Assembly (NCBI RefSeq): GCF_004335005.1
Contig: NZ_RQRT01000039.1
Coordinates: forward strand, 1-40,003
Reading direction: 5' to 3'
DNA: 40,003 nucleotides
Origin: Paracoccus nototheniae
GTDB taxonomy: Bacteria > Pseudomonadota > Alphaproteobacteria > Rhodobacterales > Rhodobacteraceae
Below, one piece after another: positions 7,458 through 14,722 of the stretch (its first letter is position 1; the number at the start of each line of letters is the position of its first letter). Under the pieces are notes generated by a model. That model was given only the letters and a program-made list of their open reading frames with translations. It had not been told where the DNA came from and did no database searches. Both the position numbers and the translations under genes were made by a program.

Positions 7458-8471
7458 ATGCTGAACGGCGCCATGATCGGCTGCGGCTTCTTTGCGCAGA
7501 ACCAGATGCATGCATGGCAGGCGGTGCCCGGCCTGCGCATCGTGGCCCTGTGCGACCGTGACCCGGATCGGCTGGCGCAAACGGCGGCGCGGTTCGGGGT
7601 CGACCGCACCTATGCCGATGCGGCGGCGATGATGGCCGATGGCGGTTTCGATTTCGTCGATATCGCGACCACCGTCGCCTCGCATCGTCCTCTGGTTCTG
7701 GCGGCGGCGAACGCAGGGCTGCATGCGATCTGTCAGAAACCCTTTGCCAGCACGATGCAGGATGCCCGCGCCATGGTCGCAGCAATGGAGCAGGCGGGCA
7801 AAATCCTGATGGTGCATGAAAATTTCCGCTGGCAATCGCCCGTCCGCGCGGTGCTGGACGCGCTGCGGGATGGTGCCATCGGGCGGCCCTTCTTTGCACG
7901 CTTCAGCTTTCGGTCGGGGCATGACGTGTTTTCGGGCCAGCCCTATCTGGCGACCGATCCGCGCTTCATCATCCAGGATCTGGGCATCCATATCCTGGAC
8001 ATCGCCCGCGCCACCCTGGGCGATGTCACCCGCCTGTCGGCCAGCACCGCGCGCATCAACCCCGCCATCCGGGGCGAGGATGTGGCGACGATCCTGCTGG
8101 ACCACGCAGGCGGGGCGGCCTCGGTCGTCGATTGCTCCTATGCCACACGGCGCCTGCCCGAGACCTTTCCCGAAACCCTGATCGAGATCGACGGCGACCG
8201 GGGCAGCCTGCGGCTGGAGGCCGGATACCGGCTGGTGATCCAGACCGAGACCGCAGAAGAGGTCCGTGATGTCGCGCCCCCGTTGCTGCCCTGGGCCGAC
8301 CGTCCCTGGCACAATATTCAGGAAAGCGTGCAGATCATCCAAAGCCATTTCATCGATTGCCTGCGCGAGGGGCGACAGCCCGAAACCTCGGGGCGCGACA
8401 ATCTGCAGACGCTGGCGCTGGTCGAGGCCGCCTATGCCTCGGCCCGCGACGGCAGCCGGATCGCGCTGTGA
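7458..8471 (+). CDS. apsD: Gfo/Idh/MocA-family dehydrogenase, D-apiose dehydrogenase type
   Basis: A 337-residue NAD(P)-dependent sugar dehydrogenase. It opens with a Rossmann motif (MIGCGFFAQ, residues 6-14) and has the family catalytic-lysine site as QKP at residues 93-95 instead of the usual EKP. A second active-site block, DLGIHILD, lies at 174-181 with Asp174 and His178. In the oxidative apiose pathway ApsD converts D-apiose to D-apionolactone, and the next gene encodes the matching lactonase, overlapping it by four bases (GTGA). A strong AAGGGGGGA site precedes the ATG. Specificity is inferred from the neighbours; the fold alone would allow other aldoses. Confidence 0.82.
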   Translation: MLNGAMIGCGFFAQNQMHAWQAVPGLRIVALCDRDPDRLAQTAARFGVDRTYADAAAMMADGGFDFVDIATTVASHRPLVLAAANAGLHAICQKPFASTMQDARAMVAAMEQAGKILMVHENFRWQSPVRAVLDALRDGAIGRPFFARFSFRSGHDVFSGQPYLATDPRFIIQDLGIHILDIARATLGDVTRLSASTARINPAIRGEDVATILLDHAGGAASVVDCSYATRRLPETFPETLIEIDGDRGSLRLEAGYRLVIQTETAEEVRDVAPPLLPWADRPWHNIQESVQIIQSHFIDCLREGRQPETSGRDNLQTLALVEAAYASARDGSRIAL

Positions 8472-10300
8472 GCCTGCGCGCGCTTTACGGCACGGACGAG
8501 GTGCCGCGCCCCGGCCAGCGCCTGACCTGTGGCCGCGCCCAGGTCACGTTGCAGGATGGCCATCTGCGTCATCTGCGCGTCGGCGGGATCGAGGCGATCC
8601 GCAGCATCGCCTTTCTGGTCCGCGACCGCGATTGGGGCATCGTCGCGCCGCAGATCAGCGGGCTGCGCGTCGATAAAAAGGAACAGGAAATCCGGGTCGG
8701 CTGGCAGGCCGATTACACCATGGGCACCGGGCATCTGCGTGCCCATATCGCGCTGGTTCTGACCGGCAGCGGGCTGGACGCCACCGTTCAGGCCCATGCG
8801 ACGGGCACGGTCTGGACCAACCGCACGGGGTTCAGCGTCCTGCACCCGATCGAGGGCGTGGCGGGCGCCCCGGTCCGCGTCGATCACCCGGGCGGCGGCC
8901 AGACCCAAGGCCGTTTCCCCGACCTGATCGCGCCATGGCAGCCCTTCATGGACATCGAGGCCCTGACCCATCGGGCCGGGCCGTGGCAGATCGCCTGCCG
9001 TTTCGCAGGCGACGTGTTCGAGATGGAGGATCAGCGCCAATGGGGCGATGCCTCATTCAAGACCTATAACCGGCCCCTGTCGCAGCCATGGCCCTATCGC
9101 ATCGACGCGGGCGCGGGGCCAAGCCAGCGCGTCAGCCTGCGCTGGACCCATCAGCCGGGCAGGGCTGTCACCCCATCGCCGCGCGCCATGGTCGCGCAGC
9201 CGCGCTTTCCCCAGACCGCGCTGCTGCTGGATGCCCCGCAGGCCCGCCGCGCGACCGCCGATCCTGCCGCCATGCGCAGCATCGCACCACAGCGGCTATT
9301 GTGCCATCTGGATGCCGGCGCCGGGTCCATTGACGCCGACCTGCGCGATTTCGCCGCGCTTCAGGCGCAGTGTGCCGGCCCGGCCTATGATCTGGAACTG
9401 ATCGCCGCCTGCCCGCCCCAAGGCGATCTGGCGGCGGAATTCACCGCCTATGCCAGGGCTGTGGCGGCGTCGGGGCTGCGGCTGGCCTCGGTCATGGTCA
9501 CGCCTGCGGTGGACCGCCAGTCGGTGCCGCCCGGATCGGACTGGCCCGCCTGTCCGCCTTTGGACCAGATCCATGCCGCCGCCCGCCCCGCCTTTCCCGG
9601 CCTGCCCTTGGGCGGCGGGGTGGCCAGCTTTTTCCCGGAACTGAACCGCAAGCGCCCGCCCGTGCAGGGCCTTGATTTCATCACCCACGGGCTGTGCCCC
9701 ATCGTGCATGCCGCCGATGACGTCTCGGTCATGGAAACGCTGCAGGCGGTGCCGCAGATTCTGGCCTCGGGGCGGGCGATCGCCGGGGGGGTGGATTACC
9801 GGCTTGGCCCCTCGACGCTGGCGATGCGCCACAATCCTTATGGCAGCCGCACCATCCCCAATCCGGACCGGAAGCGGCTGTGCATGACCGATGACGACCC
9901 GCGTCAGGATGGGCAATTCGCCGCCGCATGGACCTGCGGGCTGGCGACCGCGCTGGCCCCTGCGGGCGTGACGGTCTGGACGCCATCCGAGCTGTATGGT
10001 CCGCGCGGGCTGGTCGATGACAGTGGTGCGATGCGCCCCGTGGCGGGGCTGGTCACGGCCTTGGCCATGCGGGCGGGCGCGCGGGTCGGCGACGCGCGGA
10101 TCGACGGCTGGATGGCCGTCCTGCCCCTGGGCGATGAGGTGGTCGTTGCCAACCTGACGCCCGATCCCCTGCCTGTGCCCGGTCACGCGGCCCTGCCGGG
10201 CTTTGGCTGGCGGATCGCGCCTGCGGGGGAATTGCACCCTGCGCCGCCTGCGCTTAGGTCAGGGCCGAGGCAGCAGGATACCGATGATGAAGAAAGATGA
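8468..10300 (+). CDS. apnL: D-apionolactonase-type protein
   Basis: A 610-residue protein with no signal peptide or membrane helix, so cytoplasmic. It resembles the ApnL family, which hydrolyses D-apionolactone to D-apionate and is unrelated in sequence to the common SMP-30-type sugar lactonases. A distinctive block, MEDQRQWGDASFKTYNR, lies at residues 186-202 and is followed by PLSQPWPY; the acidic and aromatic residues suggest an active-site or metal-site region, though I do not know the catalytic residues. The GTG start at 8468 overlaps the dehydrogenase stop (GTGA), which supports it over upstream in-frame codons. Its 3' end overlaps the regulator start by 17 bases. Position directly after ApsD fits consecutive steps. 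Confidence 0.8.
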   Translation: MSLRALYGTDEVPRPGQRLTCGRAQVTLQDGHLRHLRVGGIEAIRSIAFLVRDRDWGIVAPQISGLRVDKKEQEIRVGWQADYTMGTGHLRAHIALVLTGSGLDATVQAHATGTVWTNRTGFSVLHPIEGVAGAPVRVDHPGGGQTQGRFPDLIAPWQPFMDIEALTHRAGPWQIACRFAGDVFEMEDQRQWGDASFKTYNRPLSQPWPYRIDAGAGPSQRVSLRWTHQPGRAVTPSPRAMVAQPRFPQTALLLDAPQARRATADPAAMRSIAPQRLLCHLDAGAGSIDADLRDFAALQAQCAGPAYDLELIAACPPQGDLAAEFTAYARAVAASGLRLASVMVTPAVDRQSVPPGSDWPACPPLDQIHAAARPAFPGLPLGGGVASFFPELNRKRPPVQGLDFITHGLCPIVHAADDVSVMETLQAVPQILASGRAIAGGVDYRLGPSTLAMRHNPYGSRTIPNPDRKRLCMTDDDPRQDGQFAAAWTCGLATALAPAGVTVWTPSELYGPRGLVDDSGAMRPVAGLVTALAMRAGARVGDARIDGWMAVLPLGDEVVVANLTPDPLPVPGHAALPGFGWRIAPAGELHPAPPALRSGPRQQDTDDEER

Positions 10301-11039
10301 CACCGCTGGACCAGATCGGGCCGCACCGGATCGCATCGTGCGGCGCAAGCTGTCCGACCAGGTGTTCGAGCGTTTGCGCGACCTGATGGCCAGCGGCGAT
10401 CTGCCGCCCGGCGCGCCCATGCCCTCGGAACGCGACCTGATGGAGCGGTTCGGCGTCGGCCGCCCCGCCGTCCGCGAGGCGTTGCAGCATATGCACACGA
10501 TGGGCCTGATCACGATCAGCCATGGCGAACGCAGCCGCGTCAATGAACTCAGCGCCGACAGCGTCCTCAGCCGGGTCGATGATGTGGCGCGCATGCTGCT
10601 GTCATCCGAACCCGACCAGCTGGAACATCTGAAACAGGCGCGGCGCATGTTCGAATGCGGTCTGGTCCGGGTCGCGGCAGAGCAGGCGACGCCCGCCGAT
10701 CTGGCCAATCTGAACGCGTTGGTTGACCGGCAGCGGGATTTCATCGGGCAGGCGCAGGATTTCGTGACACTGGACATCGCCTTTCACAACCGGATCGCGG
10801 CGATTTCCGGCAATCCGATCCTGATCGCCACCAGCCAGTCGATGCTGCGCTGGTTGTTTCAGTATCACGGCATGCTGCTGCACTGGTCCGGCAACGAGGA
10901 TATCACCCTGACCGAACATCGGCGCATCGCCGAACGGATCGGCGCCCGCGATCCCGAGGGCGCGGTGCGGCTGATGCAGGCGCATCTGGACCGTTCCAAC
11001 GATTTTTATGCCCATGGCAACGGGCCTGCGGGGCACTGA
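10284..11039 (+). CDS. GntR-family (FadR/FCD) transcriptional regulator
   Basis: A 251-residue regulator with an N-terminal winged helix-turn-helix (about residues 20-85, including PMPSERDLMERFGVGRPAVR) and an all-helical FCD effector domain with the expected histidines (AFHNR, TEHRR, AHLDR). FCD domains commonly bind carboxylic acids or sugar acids, often with a metal, so an acid intermediate of this pathway is a likely inducer. Two adjacent ATGs (10284, 10287) are possible; AGGA lies 5 or 8 bases upstream. It overlaps apnL, so it is the last gene of the operon it probably controls. Candidate operators are noted at 3646-3668 and 7419-7431. Confidence 0.88.
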   Translation: MMKKDDTAGPDRAAPDRIVRRKLSDQVFERLRDLMASGDLPPGAPMPSERDLMERFGVGRPAVREALQHMHTMGLITISHGERSRVNELSADSVLSRVDDVARMLLSSEPDQLEHLKQARRMFECGLVRVAAEQATPADLANLNALVDRQRDFIGQAQDFVTLDIAFHNRIAAISGNPILIATSQSMLRWLFQYHGMLLHWSGNEDITLTEHRRIAERIGARDPEGAVRLMQAHLDRSNDFYAHGNGPAGH

Positions 11040-11045
11040 GGCCGA

Positions 11046-11612
11046 TCAACCGAACCGGTCGATCCGGTAATCGCCATGATCGGTGCTGTCTGGCGCGCCA
11101 AGACTGTGGGCCAACAGCGCGACGGCCTGCGCCCCGTTCAGCGGCTCATCCGTGGGGCCGGTCCAGTTGACCGCGATGACCGGGCCTCTCGCGCGATCGG
11201 TCAGCCAGCGTCCAAGGGCGGCAATCTCGGCCGGTGTCAGGAAATACAGAACCTCGGACAGCAGGACCAGATCGGGGCGCAGATCGGGCAGATCGGCGGG
11301 TGCCGCGCCCTGAATGACCCGCACCTGCGGCAGATCGGCCAGTGCCCGGCGCGCCGATTGCGCGGCGGCGGGGATGCAATCCATCACCGTCAGGCGGCTG
11401 CAGCGCGGGGCCAGACGGGCGGCCAGCGTGCCATTGCCGCAGCCGATCTCCAACGCTTCGCGGAACGGGCCGGGGCCGATTTCACGCAGGGTGGCTGCGT
11501 ATTTCGCGGCCTCATAGGCGCTGGTCCGGTGGTCCCAGGGATCGTCGCTGGCCGCATAAAGCCGGGTCAGATGGTCCAGCGTGTCCTTATGGGGCAATGA
11601 TGATCTCCGCAT
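11046..11612 (-). CDS. NodS-like class I SAM-dependent methyltransferase
   Basis: A 188-residue Rossmann-fold methyltransferase. The SAM-binding motif ALEIGCGNGTLAARLA begins at residue 53, and the N-terminal LYAASDDPWDHRTSAYE resembles NodS, the N-methyltransferase that modifies deacetylated chitooligosaccharides in Nod-factor synthesis. It is last in the leftward four-gene operon, and its start overlaps the deacetylase gene by 26 bases. No clear ribosome site precedes the ATG, which fits coupling to the gene before it. Next to a PIG-L deacetylase, N-methylation of a freshly exposed amine is an attractive guess, but the substrate is unknown. Confidence 0.8.
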   Translation of the reverse strand: MRRSSLPHKDTLDHLTRLYAASDDPWDHRTSAYEAAKYAATLREIGPGPFREALEIGCGNGTLAARLAPRCSRLTVMDCIPAAAQSARRALADLPQVRVIQGAAPADLPDLRPDLVLLSEVLYFLTPAEIAALGRWLTDRARGPVIAVNWTGPTDEPLNGAQAVALLAHSLGAPDSTDHGDYRIDRFG

Positions 11613-12276
11613 GGGTCAGGAAATGGGCCTGATGCGCATCGCTCATCACAAAGCCATTGGGGTCGTCATCGATCAGTCCGGTCATCTGCGTGCGATGGCA
11701 GGCCAGCGCCCGCGCCTTGGCCGCCCGCCCCGCATCCGAGGTCGCCAGCAGCAGCGCCGGGGCGGTCAGGTCGGTAAAGCGCCCCCAGATCGGATAAAAG
11801 GCCAGCGCGATATCACCGCGCATCGCCGCCAGCCGATGCGCCAGCCGCGCGACCTGCTGATGGTCGATATGCGGATCGCCGCCCCAACTGGCCAGCACTA
11901 GCGCCCGGTCGGGGATCAGACCCGACAGAAGCGCCGCCGCCGCCGCATCATCGGGGGCGCCGCAATCGGGATATCCCAGCCAGCTGACCCGCGCTTGCGG
12001 CGCAAGCATCGCGCAGGCCGCATGCAGTTCCGCCTGCCGCGCCGCCGCCAGCCGTTCGGCAGGCCACAGCACCGATCCGGGATGCGAGGCCGCCCCATCG
12101 GTCACGCAGATCACATGGCAATCGCAGCCAAGGGCCGCCGCATCATGGATCAGCGCACCGCAGCCCAACGTCTCGTCATCGGGATGTGGGGCCAGCACGA
12201 CCAGCGGCCGGTCGCCCAGCAGCTCTGCGACGGTGACCTGCGGGGCGTCGGCGGTGTGATCCAGAAAGCCGCTCAT
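11587..12276 (-). CDS. PIG-L (LmbE) family N-deacetylase
   Basis: A 229-residue zinc-dependent deacetylase of the PIG-L/LmbE/MshB fold. The metal site is intact: APHPDDE at residues 29-35 and the second histidine motif HIDH at 136-139. The family removes acetyl groups from N-acetylglucosamine-type conjugates. The start at 12276 is fixed by the ATGA overlap with the upstream flavoprotein gene. No signal peptide is seen, so it acts in the cytoplasm. Its partners (glycosyltransferase, acyl-CoA-dehydrogenase-like enzyme, methyltransferase) suggest tailoring of an amino-sugar conjugate. Confidence 0.88.
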   Translation of the reverse strand: MSGFLDHTADAPQVTVAELLGDRPLVVLAPHPDDETLGCGALIHDAAALGCDCHVICVTDGAASHPGSVLWPAERLAAARQAELHAACAMLAPQARVSWLGYPDCGAPDDAAAAALLSGLIPDRALVLASWGGDPHIDHQQVARLAHRLAAMRGDIALAFYPIWGRFTDLTAPALLLATSDAGRAAKARALACHRTQMTGLIDDDPNGFVMSDAHQAHFLTHAEIIIAP

Positions 12277-13343
12277 CCGATCCACCGGGCGCGCAGACCG
12301 GCATCGTCCAGAATCCGCGCGACCGAGGCCAGCGCCAGCGCGTCCGGCCCCGCCTGCCGCAGATAGAGGCTGAGATCGCGGCGGATGCGGTCGGCGGGAT
12401 GCGCCGTTGCAAAGGAGGCCGCGCCAAGCGCCTGATCCATGTCGGCCATCAGCGACACGGCCTCGTCTGCGGTGCGCAGGCGGGCGAGGATCGCGACCTC
12501 GGCATCCGCCGGGGTCGCGCGGGGATCTTCGATCCGGCAGGCGGCTTGCGCCAGCCACAGGCGCGCGGTTTCGCAGGACAGGATCATCCGGTGCAGGCGC
12601 ATCGCCTGCAGGGGTGCGGCCTGCTGATCTCGCGCGGTCAGCTGATCGGCCGTCAGCGCGGTCAGCGCCTGCATCGCCCCCAGTTGCACGGCGGCATAAC
12701 GCCAGACACCGCCGTGGAAATGCGGCTCTCTCAGATAGCCGTCGGGGGGGCCAAGCGGGATCGTGTCGGCCAGCGCCACCCCGTCGAGATCGCAACGCCC
12801 CGAACCCGTGGCCCGCATCCCCGACATCTGCCATTCCTCCGGATAAAGCCGCCCCTGCAGCTGGTCGCGCGACAGCAGCAACAGCTGCAGCCCCTGGGGC
12901 GACCCAACGGTGACGATCATCCGGTCCAGCACATCGGCGCCGCTGGCAAACAGCTTTTGCCCGCGCAGGACACCCCCGTCTATCCGCGCCGGGTCCGGCC
13001 CATCGGCGCCCCAGATGCCATGCAGCAGCCCCTGACGCACCGCATCCAGCGGCCCGCCATGCAGATGCAGCAGTTTGACAGCGTTCACATGACCTTCGAA
13101 GATGCGGCCCGCGGACAGGTTCGCGCGCCCGACCCGGCGCAGCGCGTCCAGCAATTGCAACGGATCGCGGGGGTGATGGGCCAATGTCGCGGACCGGGTC
13201 AACAGACCGCTGGCCCGCAGCGCGGCAGCCAGTGCCGGCCCCGACGGGCCATCGGCACCATCCGCAGGCGCGTCGTGCAGCAGGCGTTCGGCCAGATCAA
13301 GCGGGCAGGGATCTGCGGCGGGCGGCGATGCGAGGATGGTCAT
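12273..13343 (-). CDS. Acyl-CoA-dehydrogenase-like flavoprotein
   Basis: A 356-residue protein with the acyl-CoA dehydrogenase layout: a helical N-terminal domain, a middle beta domain with MSGMRATGSGRCDLDGV, and a helical C-terminal domain. It is slightly shorter than typical members (about 380). The catalytic glutamate cannot be placed with confidence, so it may act on a substrate other than an acyl-CoA, such as an alcohol or amine, as some divergent members do. The start is set by the ATGA overlap with the glycosyltransferase; a frame extending further upstream runs inside that gene and is not the real N-terminus. There is no beta-oxidation gene nearby. Confidence 0.8.
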   Translation of the reverse strand: MTILASPPAADPCPLDLAERLLHDAPADGADGPSGPALAAALRASGLLTRSATLAHHPRDPLQLLDALRRVGRANLSAGRIFEGHVNAVKLLHLHGGPLDAVRQGLLHGIWGADGPDPARIDGGVLRGQKLFASGADVLDRMIVTVGSPQGLQLLLLSRDQLQGRLYPEEWQMSGMRATGSGRCDLDGVALADTIPLGPPDGYLREPHFHGGVWRYAAVQLGAMQALTALTADQLTARDQQAAPLQAMRLHRMILSCETARLWLAQAACRIEDPRATPADAEVAILARLRTADEAVSLMADMDQALGAASFATAHPADRIRRDLSLYLRQAGPDALALASVARILDDAGLRARWIG

Positions 13344-14380
13344 CCGGCCATCACCGCCGAATCCCGCACCCGCAAGATGCGGGCAAAATCGGGGCGTACG
13401 GTCTGTGCGACCAGATCGCGCAGGGCGGGATAGGCCGCCTCCAGATCCGAGGCGCGCAGACGCGGGCCCGGGGCCTCGGTCCGGCAGGGATACGGGGTCA
13501 GGCGCCCATCCTGCGCCTGCATCCAAAGCGCGCGCAGCATGTCGGGGGTCAGCATCGCCTGATCGGCCATCGGGTCGCGGTCCTGCATCCGGTGGCGCAG
13601 GCAGGCCGCCATCCCACCCTCGGCCCGGCCCTGCAGACGGGCCGAGACCCGCGCCGTCATGCCGGGCAGGTAGCGGATCCCAAGGCCGCGCGTCCCGGCC
13701 AGATGGACCAATGCCCGATCCTCGGAATGGTCGCGCGCGGGCAGGCCGCCGATGGCCAGATAGCTGTCGGCCCGGATCGCCATCGAAGCCCCGGATTCCA
13801 TGTAATGCGGACAGGCGCCGCCCCAGGGCTGATGCCCGGACAGCTGGTCCAGACAATGCCGGATCTCGTGCTGCAAGGCGGCATGAGCGACCTCGGCCCG
13901 GGTGATGCGCGCCCCCGACAGCGTCGCCAGCACATGCGGCACCCGGGTGGTGATCGTGCCGCAGACCAGATCGGCACCGGTTTGAACCGCATCCAGCGCG
14001 GCGGCGATCCAGTCGGGGCCGGGGGTGGCGTCGGCATCCGTGGTCATCAGCAGGGCGCCGGGTTGCGCGCCCAGATCCATCGCCATCCGCCGCGCCCGCC
14101 CCGCACTGGCGGTTCCGGCAGGAAAAACGGTCTGGCGAATTTCGATCCGCAAAGCGGGGTGAGAGAACATCTGCACCACCGCCACGCTGTCATCCGAGCA
14201 ATTGTTTGCCAAGATCAGCGCCGTCACGGGCAAAGATATCCGCTCTGCCGCCCGTGCCAGCGCCGTCAGCAGCCGACCGATACGCGCAGCCTCGTCGCGC
14301 ACGGGAATTGCGACGACAACGTGGCTCAGGTTGGGGCCCTGGCGACTGGCAAGCATCGGTGTCACGGTGTGATCCATCAT
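13340..14380 (-). CDS. Family 2 glycosyltransferase
   Basis: A 346-residue GT-A glycosyltransferase. The nucleotide-sugar fold begins with VVVAIPVRDEAARIG near residue 21, and the metal-binding DxD motif is DAD at 115-117. A later ARDHSEDRALV block fits the ED catalytic-base region. No membrane helices are evident, so it is a soluble or peripheral enzyme rather than a processive synthase. The start at 14380 has GAGGA 7 bases upstream; a second ATG follows immediately. It heads the four-gene operon and overlaps the next gene by four bases. Donor and acceptor are unknown. Confidence 0.85.
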   Translation of the reverse strand: MMDHTVTPMLASRQGPNLSHVVVAIPVRDEAARIGRLLTALARAAERISLPVTALILANNCSDDSVAVVQMFSHPALRIEIRQTVFPAGTASAGRARRMAMDLGAQPGALLMTTDADATPGPDWIAAALDAVQTGADLVCGTITTRVPHVLATLSGARITRAEVAHAALQHEIRHCLDQLSGHQPWGGACPHYMESGASMAIRADSYLAIGGLPARDHSEDRALVHLAGTRGLGIRYLPGMTARVSARLQGRAEGGMAACLRHRMQDRDPMADQAMLTPDMLRALWMQAQDGRLTPYPCRTEAPGPRLRASDLEAAYPALRDLVAQTVRPDFARILRVRDSAVMAG

Positions 14381-14722
14381 TCCCCATCCTCGTTCGACAG
14401 GGCAACGACGGGTGCGGCAACGATGTTCCTGCAATAAAAGGCAATCCCGGGGCAAAGCGACATCTGATGCCCACCACGATCCCTGCAGCGGGGGTTTCCC
14501 TATCCCGACCCTTTTCAAAAAGCTGCGCCGAGTGTGGCGTCGCGTCGAGGCATAACATGGCACAGGTCGGTCGATCCGTTATCGTCCTGCACATCAAGCC
14601 CAACCCGTCAGATCCGGGGCGCTTATAGAGGGTGCATTCCTGCACCGCACATCAGCCGTTCTCCAGTTTGCCGGGGCCGCATGCCTGACGGATGCGGCCC
14701 CGCATGACAAACGCTGCCCCGG
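14381..14722. other. Non-coding gap between the glycosyltransferase operon and the chemoreceptor gene
   Basis: This 342-base gap must contain the leftward promoter of the glycosyltransferase operon, but no convincing -35/-10 pair stands out. It holds a palindrome CTTTTCAAAAAG near 14511 and a small hairpin GGTGCA-TTCC-TGCACC at 14631-14646. Open frames across it look like chance frames. Confidence 0.5.
14673..14701 (-). terminator. Hairpin after the chemoreceptor gene
   Basis: A perfect 10-bp inverted repeat, GGGGCCGCAT-N9-ATGCGGCCCC, begins 21 bases after the receptor stop codon in the leftward direction. No T-run follows it, so it is a terminator-like or 3'-protecting hairpin rather than a classic intrinsic terminator. 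Confidence 0.5.

Noticed and set aside
13344..13856. N-terminal extension of the flavoprotein into the glycosyltransferase gene
   Set aside because: The upstream frame overlaps a well-supported gene, and an ATGA overlap gives a natural start at 13343.
14190..14645. Short overlapping frames on both strands in the gap upstream of the glycosyltransferase
   Set aside because: They overlap the glycosyltransferase start, have no ribosome site and match no family.
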